Assembly (NCBI RefSeq): GCF_016283395.1 | Contig: NZ_JAEEMU010000044.1 | Coordinates: forward strand, 43,537-107,536 | Origin: Ruminococcus sp. | Lineage (GTDB): Bacteria; Bacillota_A; Clostridia; Oscillospirales; Ruminococcaceae | Direction of reading: 5' to 3' | Length of the DNA: 64,000 bases | Notes under the pieces: model-generated | Databases searched by the model: none | Told to the model about the DNA's origin: nothing | What the model saw: only the letters and a program-made list of their open reading frames with translations | In this document: positions 34,806 to 42,662 of the stretch, piece after piece | How positions within the stretch are numbered: the first letter of the stretch is position 1 | How the letters are laid out: each line of letters begins with the position of its first letter | Position numbers and translations under genes: made by a program

Positions 34806-36131
34806 ATGAACAGGAAATTAGATCTTAGAATTCTTGAAAACTGTGATATGAAAACGCTTGAAGTGATTTCGCGTAAATACAAGGCAGTAGATGATAAAGA
34901 GGCTGAAAAGATATTCAGACGTATAGAAAATTATGCAGACTATTATGAGGACGTACAGGTACATAATATTGAGCCCTATCGCCGCCCTGTGTGGAGAAAG
35001 ATATGTTCTGTTGCTCTGCCTTTGGCAGTAGTTGCATTAACTGTGTCGGGCGGTGTATATTTTAATTCTCAGCTGAAAAACAGCAAAAACACAGATGGTA
35101 TTTCGGAAACCGATACTATGTCAGGCAGCGTTGAAAATTCATATGCGGCTATATCAGTAACTGAAGATTATAAAGGATCTATTCTCGGTATCAGCAACTG
35201 GCATATTGAAAAATATGATATCTATGAATATGACAATTCTGTGAGGATCACATTCATAAATGATGATACAGGCAATGAATTTGCTTATTCTGAAATAAAA
35301 TCAGGTGAAAATTATGCTTATCTTGCAGATCTTGATAATGACGGAACTGATGAGATGATCTGTAATCAAATTAGGGCATTAATTAACGGAGAGAATAACG
35401 ATCACGCTGTAGTGTACAGACTCAGAGACGGAATGCTTGAGGCAGGAAAAATTATTGATAATTATGAGCATATTTTAGAAGAACATGATATCAGTTTATC
35501 TTCATATGTAGATTTTTCAGATGAATATTCTCCCGAAAAGAATAAGATTATTTTTAAAAGCCGCTACATTGACACAGAGTATGAACTTGGAATAGAGGAT
35601 TATTCATTCAGGCCTGCATTTCTCTATCCGTATTATATTAATGATAATACTGGGTATTTGCTTGGCGTTAAAAATTGGCATATCAGTAGGGAAAGCGTAA
35701 CTTCCGATATAGAGAATACTTATTTTATCAATGATGCTACAGGAGAGAAATTTGTAGAATTTACAGGATATAAGGATAAGACTTCCGTTTTCCTTGCAGA
35801 TCTGGAAAATGATCAGTCTCCTGAGGTGGTATGTAATTATCAGTGGAGTGAAGATCAGAAGAACATGAATAATCATGTGAAGATATACAGAGTAAATAAA
35901 GGCGTATTGGAGTGCGGAGAGTTCCTTAGTGATTTTGAAGCTTTTGAAAAAGCAGCAAACATTGAGCTGGATAGCTGTGATGATTTCACCGAATATTATA
36001 ATACAGATAAAAACAAGATAATGCTGAAAAAACAGGACGAATATACTGAATACGAACTTGGTATCGAATACTATCATTTTAAACCTGTAGACCTGCAAGA
36101 CACAGTACAAACAGGCATAGATCCGGAATAA
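34806..36131 (+). CDS. Single-pass membrane anti-sigma-like protein with duplicated extracellular domain
   Basis: The 441-residue protein has a cytoplasmic N-terminus (1-65, with EAEKIFRRIENY as a candidate sigma-binding helix), one transmembrane helix (about 67-87) and two extracellular repeats of about 140 residues. Shared repeat features are LGxxNWHI, FINDxTG, YELGIEYYHFKP-like ends and a DLDNDGTDE loop in repeat 1 (DLENDQSPE in repeat 2). That loop resembles the calcium-binding loop of FG-GAP/VCBS repeats. Position directly after an ECF sigma gene makes it the likely anti-sigma factor and signal receiver. What the outer domain senses is unknown. Confidence 0.75.
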   Translation: MNRKLDLRILENCDMKTLEVISRKYKAVDDKEAEKIFRRIENYADYYEDVQVHNIEPYRRPVWRKICSVALPLAVVALTVSGGVYFNSQLKNSKNTDGISETDTMSGSVENSYAAISVTEDYKGSILGISNWHIEKYDIYEYDNSVRITFINDDTGNEFAYSEIKSGENYAYLADLDNDGTDEMICNQIRALINGENNDHAVVYRLRDGMLEAGKIIDNYEHILEEHDISLSSYVDFSDEYSPEKNKIIFKSRYIDTEYELGIEDYSFRPAFLYPYYINDNTGYLLGVKNWHISRESVTSDIENTYFINDATGEKFVEFTGYKDKTSVFLADLENDQSPEVVCNYQWSEDQKNMNNHVKIYRVNKGVLECGEFLSDFEAFEKAANIELDSCDDFTEYYNTDKNKIMLKKQDEYTEYELGIEYYHFKPVDLQDTVQTGIDPE

Positions 36132-36200
36132 TCGGATATTAGCTAAAGATGTATAAACATATCTCAGATAATGTTTTATAAACAACATAGTACATTTTTC

Positions 36201-36261
36201 AAAGGAGGACCCGCTTATGTAATTCAAAAAATCCACTCACGAAAACACTGTATTTACTACA
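36201..36261 (+). promoter_or_regulatory. Start-stop element and inverted repeat in the leader of the subtilase gene
   Basis: A perfect Shine-Dalgarno AAAGGAGG (36201-36208) is followed 8 bases later by ATGTAA, a start codon immediately followed by a stop. Downstream is CTGTA-TTTAC-TACAG (about 36247-36261), a short operator-like inverted repeat. The region 36132-36291 has no other gene. The element could be a regulatory mini-ORF or the scar of a decayed gene. Confidence 0.45.
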
Positions 36262-36291
36262 GCATTTTAATCAGAAAGGATCGATGAAAAA

Positions 36292-39200
36292 ATGAAGAAC
36301 TTTACACGCCATTTGCTAAGCATGACAGCTGCTGCGATGATCGGTGGAGCATCAGTACTTAACTGCGGACTTTCGGCTGCATTAGCAGCGTCCGAATACG
36401 ATGCAGAAAAATCCGAAGATCTTGTATCTGTCATAATCAGTCTCAGCGGAGAAGCATTGCTTTCTGGAGAAGAAGCAGCAGAACAGGGAACGGATTTCCT
36501 TGATACTGCCGAGTCAGATGAAAAGGCTGAGGTGCTCCGTCAGATAAGCAGTGAAGCAGAAGCCTCACTCAGGACCCTCTATCCTGATCTTGAGGTTGGC
36601 TACCACTATAACGTTCTCACGAACGGCTTTTCGTGCAAGCTGCCTGAAAATCTTCTGGATCAAGCAAGGTCATGCCGCTGGGTAGAAAGTGTAACAAAGG
36701 TCAAGACAGTGAACACGATCAAACCTCAGCTCTACACAGCACCCGAACTCAGCGAAGTCAACTATTTTGGAGAGACGACAGGTTATTACGGAGAAGGCGA
36801 GGTCATAGCTGTTCTGGATTCCGAGTTTGATGTCACTCATAGTATGTTTGCTCCCATAGATGACAAGGAGAACAAGCTCACAAAGGACGATATAATCGCC
36901 GTATCAGATGATCTTAATGTAAAGATCGATCCCGATAAGGCGTATATCAGCAGTAAGCTGCCGTATGTGATCGACTATGCCGATGATACACCGTATGAAT
37001 ACTCTGATATGCAGGAATATCACGGTACTCACGTTGCAGGTATTGCAGCTGGCGATAAGATAAGTGATGACAATGGCGCAGAACTCTCAGGTATTGCAAA
37101 AGACGCTCAGCTCGTAATGATGAAGGTATTCAAACAGATGTTTGTTGATGAGATAAGCGGAATGTCTGTCAGTGCTGTGGATTCAGATGCAGTTCTTGCA
37201 GCTCTGGAAGATGCTGCAAAGCTCAAGGCAGATGTTATCAATCTCAGTTTCGGAAGTGCTTTGGCTGATCCTGAAAATGAGCCTTACAGGAATACTATTG
37301 CAGCCCTCGATAATGCAGGTATCGTAGTAGTTACAGCAGCAGGCAATGACAGCAATAACATTAACGGACATGGGGAGTACTGTGATATAGATACATCATC
37401 ACCTGATACCCATACAATTGGCGAGCCGTCAGGATTTAAGGAGGCGTTATGTGTCGCTTCCGCCAATAACTCTGTCTGCCGTTTTCCATGTTTCAAAATA
37501 GAAGGTCTTGATGATGAGATCGCCTTCAATGAGTGCGACAACAGTAAACTCAGCGATTATCTGAGTGATGAGGTATATGAATATGTATACTGTGGTCTCG
37601 GTGCGCCCGAGGATTTTGAGGGGAAAGATGTCGAGGGAAAGATAGCTCTTATCGACAGAGGAACTTTAAGCTTCGTGGAAAAGGCATTAAATGCTCAGCA
37701 GGCAGGAGCTATTGCAATGGTCGTATGCAACAACATTGAAGAGGACTTCCTCACAAAAATGGCAATGGACGAATTATATTTCCCGTCTGTGTTTATCTCA
37801 ATGAATGACGGAAATAAAATGAAAGAGGCTGACTCAAAAAAGATACGCTTGGACAGTACATTAAGCATAGCTACTCCGCTTGACGGCGGCATCAGCGAAT
37901 TCAGCTCTTTCGGACCTGCAGAAGATCTTACGCTCAAGCCTGACATCGCAGGTATCGGCGGTGCAGTTTCATCTGCCGCATATGACAACAAGATAATGCA
38001 GCTTGACGGTACTTCCATGGCTTCACCATATGTTGCAGGCTGTGCTGCTGTATTCGATCAGTATCTCAGAAAAAACGGCCTGGAGCTCACAGGTGCTGAA
38101 AAGACAGCATTCATCAAGAACCTTATGATGAACTCTGCCGTACTTTTCTCAAACGGAGATGTATACGAGAGTCCGAGACGTCAGGGCGCAGGACTTGTTA
38201 ATATGAAAAACGCGCTGAATGACAGAGTTATCCTTACGGGCAAGGACGGTCTTGCCAAGGTCGAACTGAAGGATAATATCACAGATAAATTCAGTTTTGA
38301 TATTGATATCAACAACTTCACCGATCAGGACGTTGAATTCAAGGAGGCAAAGCTTATACTGACAGCTGAGGACGGTGCTGCGGCAGAGGGCGACGAATCA
38401 GGACAGCTCTCTATCAGCGGTGCAAGCAATATCGGTGTCACAGCTGACCTTTCATCACTGCTGAAAGCAAAAGCACAGGAAAGCAGAAAAGTAACGGTCA
38501 GCGTACAGCTTTCAGCTGCCGATATTAAAGCACACAGTGCTAACTTCCCAAACGGTTTCTTTGTTGAGGGATATCTCTTACTCAGCGGTGCAGAAAACTG
38601 CTGCGATATCTCTGTCCCTGTACTGGGATTTTACGGAGACTGGGCACAGGTACCGATCTTCCATAATGGTACAAAGGACCTTGAACCTTATGTATTATAT
38701 ACACAGACAGGTGACGGAACATTACCTGCTTCTGATTCGTTTGCAGCTAATGTTGAAGCTTTATACAAGCTGCTCGGAAGACTTCCTGCTGAGGCAGCAG
38801 ATGAAGTAGCCATGTCACCATTTGCCATTCAGCGTTATTTTGATGATGAATACAATAATACACTCGCAGGGTGTAAGAATGAAAGCATATACCTCTCTCC
38901 TGATAAGGACGGAATGGCTGAACAGCTTGAAATATCCTATTCTCTGCTGAGAGCGGCAAACACTTCAGGCATTAAGATCTATGACAAGGACAACAAGTTG
39001 GTATCAGAATCAGATGACGACTCTTTTCTGCCTCCGTATGCGCCAATAATCTATTTTTCCGAAACTAAGATCGGCGATCTTGCAGACGGCACGTACAAGG
39101 GCGTGATCGAAGCCTATATCAACTATGAAGGTGCAGATAAGAACCCACAGAAATATGAAGTTCCTATCGTTATAGATAAAACAGCACCTGTACTTAAGCT

Positions 39201-41268
39201 CAAAACAAAGGAAGAAAAAGGAAGAAAACTCCTTGAGATAACTTCCACAGATAAGAATATTGACGGTCTTTATATAATGGGCAAGGGCAATGGAGGAATT
39301 GCAGGGGAGTATACGGCAGAAAGCCCGAAGCTCACAGAGATGAAAGACATCGACCGTACAGTAAGCGCGATCTATATCCCGAGTTATGGTACACCTGAAG
39401 AATTCAGAAATCCTGTAAGATCAGACTCTCTCATTATAAATGCGATCATGGGAACAGCAGACGCATATGAAAAGGAGATTATTGAGTCGTATGACTTCTC
39501 GGATATCCTTCCTGCATACAGATATCAGGACGAGGGCGGAAGTATTTCTGTTACATATGATGTTACAGACCTTGATGAGTATCTTGTAGCAGCTATGGAC
39601 AAGGCGTTCAATACTATCGAGATCATGTCTGACGATCGTGATATCACACATCTTAAAACAGGATTATGGTGGTCAAAGAACGGCGGAGAAAACGATGTTT
39701 ACTACAATTTCCTGAACAGCAATGCAGGAAATATCTATTATCAGAGCGGTGCTCCCGAGAAGAGCTTTACATTTGAACAGAAGGGCGATTCTGTTACTAT
39801 GAAGATCTCTGACGAAAAATCATCAGAGACACGAACAGGAAAAATATCCTTTACAGATAAGAAAAATGCAGTGATCGCATGGAATGACGGAGCTACCGAG
39901 AAGCTGTACTTTGCAGGCTCCGACGGTATTGGAATTGCAGATCATATCACTACACCCGAAATGAAAGCTATCGTAACTGAATACCACAATGCACACAGCA
40001 AGAGCAAGGCTGAATCGGCTGAGGTAACATACGATAAAAACGGAATGGGCATCGTACGCCTTATGGATAAGGACGGCAGCGTTATCGCTGAGTATTCCTC
40101 TTTCGACAGATTTGAGAATACAGCAGTTGATCCTGACGGCAAGTCTGTTAAATTTGAGTACATCAGAAATGGCTTATACCGTGTTTCACAGGATATTGAT
40201 CTCAGTTCAAAGCATTATTATGTCATTTTCAAAAATGACGGCAAAGCAATTGTATACTCTGCTGAGGACGGCGAAGAATGGAACTGCACAGCAGAATACG
40301 GTGACAATGCTATTATCTGCAACAAGGGCAAGGACGATGAAGAATCCTTAAATGTTACATACGATAGTCTCACCAAATTATCAGTAACATTTGATGACGG
40401 AAGCAAGTATAAACTTACATATGAGCCGAATTACGGTACTGATGTTAAGATATATACAACAGCTGAAATGGAAAAAATGGCAGCAGATTACTGCGAGCAT
40501 ATAAAGGGCATTCGTCCTGATATCGCATTCGCATCGTTCGACGAAAATAACAGATACATGATACAGTTCATGGACGGTCAGGGCTTCACAGTTGATCCAA
40601 TTGGCGGAGAAAGCTTCGATCTGAACGGAAACAAGATCGACTTTACGGCTCTTCCCGAGATAAAGGATCTCTTTACTCCGGGTCTCTGGAGTTGCAGTAC
40701 AGATGACGGTCTGAAATACTACAGCATAGACGGCAAGGGCAATATCACAGTTATCAATACTGAGGACGGTTCAGAGGAGAAGATCAAGTATAACTGGATC
40801 GGCTCAAAAGCAGTAGAACTTATCTCAGGTGATAAGACTGAAATAGCTGCCGCAACAGTTCTTTCCGATACTGAGATAACACTTACAAAATCATTTGCTC
40901 AGCCGGATGTGCTGACATACGTTGGTGAAAAAACTATTGACCAGCTCAAATGCTATAGTGATAAGCAGCTTGCAGATATGGCAGCAGCTGACCGCTGCAA
41001 AAAAGCAGGCAAGAATGTTAAGGTATCCAATACAGCAAGTTCAGCAGACGGCACAGTTGTCATAAATCTTGATGACGGTTCTGAGTACAAAGTAGACCGT
41101 TTCACAGGTACAGGCACTGATGAAAAGGGCAATGCCGTAGATCTTCCTCAGACAGGAATGAACTCTCTCGGCTTAGCTGCATCAAAAGCCGCAGCAGGTA
41201 TCCTTATAATCCTTGGCGCAGCAGCAATGTTTGTTTCAGGAGTATTCCGCAGAAAAAAAGACTGCTGA
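36292..41268 (+). CDS. LPXTG-anchored subtilisin-family (S8) cell-envelope protease
   Basis: The 1658-residue protease has a signal peptide (1-33), an I9-like propeptide region (about 40-140) and an S8 domain with Asp176 (VLDSEFD), His244 (HGTHVAG) and Ser575 (GTSMASP). A PA domain is inserted between His and Ser (about 430-490, KIALIDRGTLSFVEKA). A long C-terminal region follows with Fn3-like and repeated small beta modules (LWWSKNGGENDVYY and LWSCSTDDGLKYY repeats). The C-terminus is a sortase signal LPQTG (1618-1622), a hydrophobic stretch and RRKKDC. The architecture is that of C5a peptidase/lactocepin-like envelope proteases. It follows ECF sigma and anti-sigma genes and may be their main target. 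Confidence 0.92.
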   Translation: MKNFTRHLLSMTAAAMIGGASVLNCGLSAALAASEYDAEKSEDLVSVIISLSGEALLSGEEAAEQGTDFLDTAESDEKAEVLRQISSEAEASLRTLYPDLEVGYHYNVLTNGFSCKLPENLLDQARSCRWVESVTKVKTVNTIKPQLYTAPELSEVNYFGETTGYYGEGEVIAVLDSEFDVTHSMFAPIDDKENKLTKDDIIAVSDDLNVKIDPDKAYISSKLPYVIDYADDTPYEYSDMQEYHGTHVAGIAAGDKISDDNGAELSGIAKDAQLVMMKVFKQMFVDEISGMSVSAVDSDAVLAALEDAAKLKADVINLSFGSALADPENEPYRNTIAALDNAGIVVVTAAGNDSNNINGHGEYCDIDTSSPDTHTIGEPSGFKEALCVASANNSVCRFPCFKIEGLDDEIAFNECDNSKLSDYLSDEVYEYVYCGLGAPEDFEGKDVEGKIALIDRGTLSFVEKALNAQQAGAIAMVVCNNIEEDFLTKMAMDELYFPSVFISMNDGNKMKEADSKKIRLDSTLSIATPLDGGISEFSSFGPAEDLTLKPDIAGIGGAVSSAAYDNKIMQLDGTSMASPYVAGCAAVFDQYLRKNGLELTGAEKTAFIKNLMMNSAVLFSNGDVYESPRRQGAGLVNMKNALNDRVILTGKDGLAKVELKDNITDKFSFDIDINNFTDQDVEFKEAKLILTAEDGAAAEGDESGQLSISGASNIGVTADLSSLLKAKAQESRKVTVSVQLSAADIKAHSANFPNGFFVEGYLLLSGAENCCDISVPVLGFYGDWAQVPIFHNGTKDLEPYVLYTQTGDGTLPASDSFAANVEALYKLLGRLPAEAADEVAMSPFAIQRYFDDEYNNTLAGCKNESIYLSPDKDGMAEQLEISYSLLRAANTSGIKIYDKDNKLVSESDDDSFLPPYAPIIYFSETKIGDLADGTYKGVIEAYINYEGADKNPQKYEVPIVIDKTAPVLKLKTKEEKGRKLLEITSTDKNIDGLYIMGKGNGGIAGEYTAESPKLTEMKDIDRTVSAIYIPSYGTPEEFRNPVRSDSLIINAIMGTADAYEKEIIESYDFSDILPAYRYQDEGGSISVTYDVTDLDEYLVAAMDKAFNTIEIMSDDRDITHLKTGLWWSKNGGENDVYYNFLNSNAGNIYYQSGAPEKSFTFEQKGDSVTMKISDEKSSETRTGKISFTDKKNAVIAWNDGATEKLYFAGSDGIGIADHITTPEMKAIVTEYHNAHSKSKAESAEVTYDKNGMGIVRLMDKDGSVIAEYSSFDRFENTAVDPDGKSVKFEYIRNGLYRVSQDIDLSSKHYYVIFKNDGKAIVYSAEDGEEWNCTAEYGDNAIICNKGKDDEESLNVTYDSLTKLSVTFDDGSKYKLTYEPNYGTDVKIYTTAEMEKMAADYCEHIKGIRPDIAFASFDENNRYMIQFMDGQGFTVDPIGGESFDLNGNKIDFTALPEIKDLFTPGLWSCSTDDGLKYYSIDGKGNITVINTEDGSEEKIKYNWIGSKAVELISGDKTEIAAATVLSDTEITLTKSFAQPDVLTYVGEKTIDQLKCYSDKQLADMAAADRCKKAGKNVKVSNTASSADGTVVINLDDGSEYKVDRFTGTGTDEKGNAVDLPQTGMNSLGLAASKAAAGILIILGAAAMFVSGVFRRKKDC

Positions 41269-41289
41269 TAAGCTTCACTTAATACAAAG

Positions 41290-41327
41290 CTCCCGAACGG
41301 CGTTTATCGTTGTTCGGGAGTTTTTTC
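41290..41327 (+). terminator. Terminator after the subtilase gene
   Basis: Arms CTCCCGAAC / GTTCGGGAG are followed by TTTTTTC. Confidence 0.88.
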
Positions 41328-41373
41328 TTTTTGAAAAGCATAAAGATATAGAAATAATCTATAACTCAAACAC

Positions 41374-41430
41374 TTGATATGATATTCGATTTATGGTATA
41401 CTTAGTATGTAAATCGGAATACTCGAATAT
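41374..41430 (+). promoter_or_regulatory. Promoter and nested inverted repeats of the Rrf2 gene
   Basis: TTGATA (41374-41379), 17 bases, then TATACT (41397-41402). Two nested inverted repeats flank the -10: ATATTCGA/TCGAATAT (41382-41389, 41423-41430) and CGATTTA/TAAATCG (41387-41393, 41410-41416). This is the layout expected for autorepression. Confidence 0.65.
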
Positions 41431-41448
41431 GATAACGGAGGTGAATTA

Positions 41449-41895
41449 ATGAAAGTTTCAACCAAAGTAGAATGTGGAATTATAGCACTTATTGATATTG
41501 CCGTAAACTCGCAATATGAACGTGTTGTTAAAGTCAACGCCATTGCGGACAGAAACGATATTTCTGCTAAGTATCTTGAACAGATCATTCCTCTGCTAAA
41601 ACAATCAAATATCATAAGCAGTGTAAAAGGAGCAGGCGGAGGTTACACTTTAACACGAGATCCCTCAAAGATTACTCTGAATGAAATAGTAAACGCACTT
41701 GATAATTCGATACTTTCATTGACTGTTTTTAATGAAAATCTGATATCTGAAGCCAATACTGCAATAAATGAATGTTTATGGAAGCCAATAAATGATTATT
41801 TTTGCAGTTTTTCCGAAAAGCTCACATTAAAGGATCTGATCGACAGATTTAATGAGCTGAAAAGTTCAAGTTCTGATCTGATGTATTATATATGA
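41449..41895 (+). CDS. Rrf2-family transcriptional regulator
   Basis: This 148-residue winged-helix protein has the Rrf2 pattern: an N-terminal helix MKVSTKVECGIIALIDIA, the recognition region ISAKYLEQIIPLLKQSNII and the wing VKGAGGGYTL. It lacks the three spaced cysteines of IscR/NsrR, keeping only one Cys in the later segment (NECLWKP), so an Fe-S cluster of that type is unlikely. A CymR-like protein-interaction mode is possible. It is expressed from its own promoter with inverted repeats. It is convergent with the CODH-linked membrane genes, so regulation of that cluster cannot be assumed. Confidence 0.85.
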   Translation: MKVSTKVECGIIALIDIAVNSQYERVVKVNAIADRNDISAKYLEQIIPLLKQSNIISSVKGAGGGYTLTRDPSKITLNEIVNALDNSILSLTVFNENLISEANTAINECLWKPINDYFCSFSEKLTLKDLIDRFNELKSSSSDLMYYI

Positions 41896-41905
41896 TCTTT
41901 TATAG

Positions 41906-41937
41906 AAAAACGGCAGCGTTAAGCTGCCGTTTTCATT
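41906..41937. terminator. Bidirectional terminator
   Basis: Arms AAAAACGGCAGC and GCTGCCGTTTT lie between the convergent Rrf2 gene and the leftward CODH cluster. Confidence 0.85.
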
Positions 41938-42258
41938 TTATTTTCTTCCTTTTTCAGCAAGGATATTTCTTACTGTGTGTTTCGGATCTTTTATGAGGAT
42001 ATATACTACCCATACAACCAGTGCAAGTGCAACTACAGATATGCCGAGGAATGCATCATTGAGCATATCCTTTGGGGCAGGTTCAAAATACTCTGCGCCA
42101 ACCTCTATATACTCAACGACTGCATCGACGAGCCACATGAGAGAAGCTCCCCAGAACATATAGAGCAGTACGCCTGTTTTCAATTCTCTTGCTTTTGCAC
42201 TTGAATACCATATAACTGTTGAAATAACAGCTGCGATAACTGTAATAAGCAATGTCAT
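41938..42258 (-). CDS. Small membrane protein of the CODH cluster (A)
   Basis: The 106-residue protein has three predicted membrane helices, a loop with acidic and aromatic residues (EYIEVGAEYFEPAPKDML) and a basic C-terminus. It overlaps the preceding membrane gene by 4 bases (ATGA), so the two are coupled and probably form a complex. No known family is recognised. Cotranscription with cooS suggests a membrane partner for the enzyme or a metal/electron handling role; this is inference. Confidence 0.75.
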   Translation of the reverse strand: MTLLITVIAAVISTVIWYSSAKARELKTGVLLYMFWGASLMWLVDAVVEYIEVGAEYFEPAPKDMLNDAFLGISVVALALVVWVVYILIKDPKHTVRNILAEKGRK

Positions 42259-42647
42259 ACCGTTGCACCTGCTTCCTTTTTTTCTTCTTTCTGAGAAGCC
42301 GCTATTTTATTTGTAACGATAACAGCTCCTGCCCACACAGCTGTAACAAGTACAGCCATAGCCGAACCCGAGGTCGCCATTTCGTGCAGCATCTCCGCAG
42401 TATCAGCAGGAGCGTTTGCCGCAGTCAGGAACGGGAAGAACGGTGTTATCTCTCCGTGCCATAAATGCTCAAATGCAAGGAGTCCTGAGCCTCCCCAGAG
42501 CATACCGTTGAGCCATTTAAGCTTATCAGAAAAACGCAGCTTATTCTCACTGCCCTTACCTTCTTTGCCGTCTTCCTTCTTCTTAACGACCTTCTGAATA
42601 ACAGTAGTCACTACTGCTTCTGTTGCAGGTACTATAAAACAAGCCAT
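42255..42647 (-). CDS. Small membrane protein of the CODH cluster (B)
   Basis: The 130-residue protein has about three membrane helices. The N-terminal one, beginning MACFIVPATEAVVTT, is followed by a Lys/Glu-rich cytoplasmic loop. A His/Glu-containing segment (FEHLWHGEITPFFPF) and a Lys-rich tail complete it. RBS AGGAGG is present, and the gene starts 15 bases after cooS. It is not homologous to known CO-dehydrogenase electron carriers (no Cys clusters), so it is not a CooF. Function unknown; tight coupling to cooS and the next membrane gene suggests one complex. Confidence 0.75.
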   Translation of the reverse strand: MACFIVPATEAVVTTVIQKVVKKKEDGKEGKGSENKLRFSDKLKWLNGMLWGGSGLLAFEHLWHGEITPFFPFLTAANAPADTAEMLHEMATSGSAMAVLVTAVWAGAVIVTNKIAASQKEEKKEAGATV

Positions 42648-42662
42648 ATTTTTTCCTCCTGA

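Noticed and set aside
35604..36236. 210-codon minus-strand open frame opposite the anti-sigma gene
   Set aside because: Antisense to a gene with clear repeat structure; composition is that of a shadow frame.
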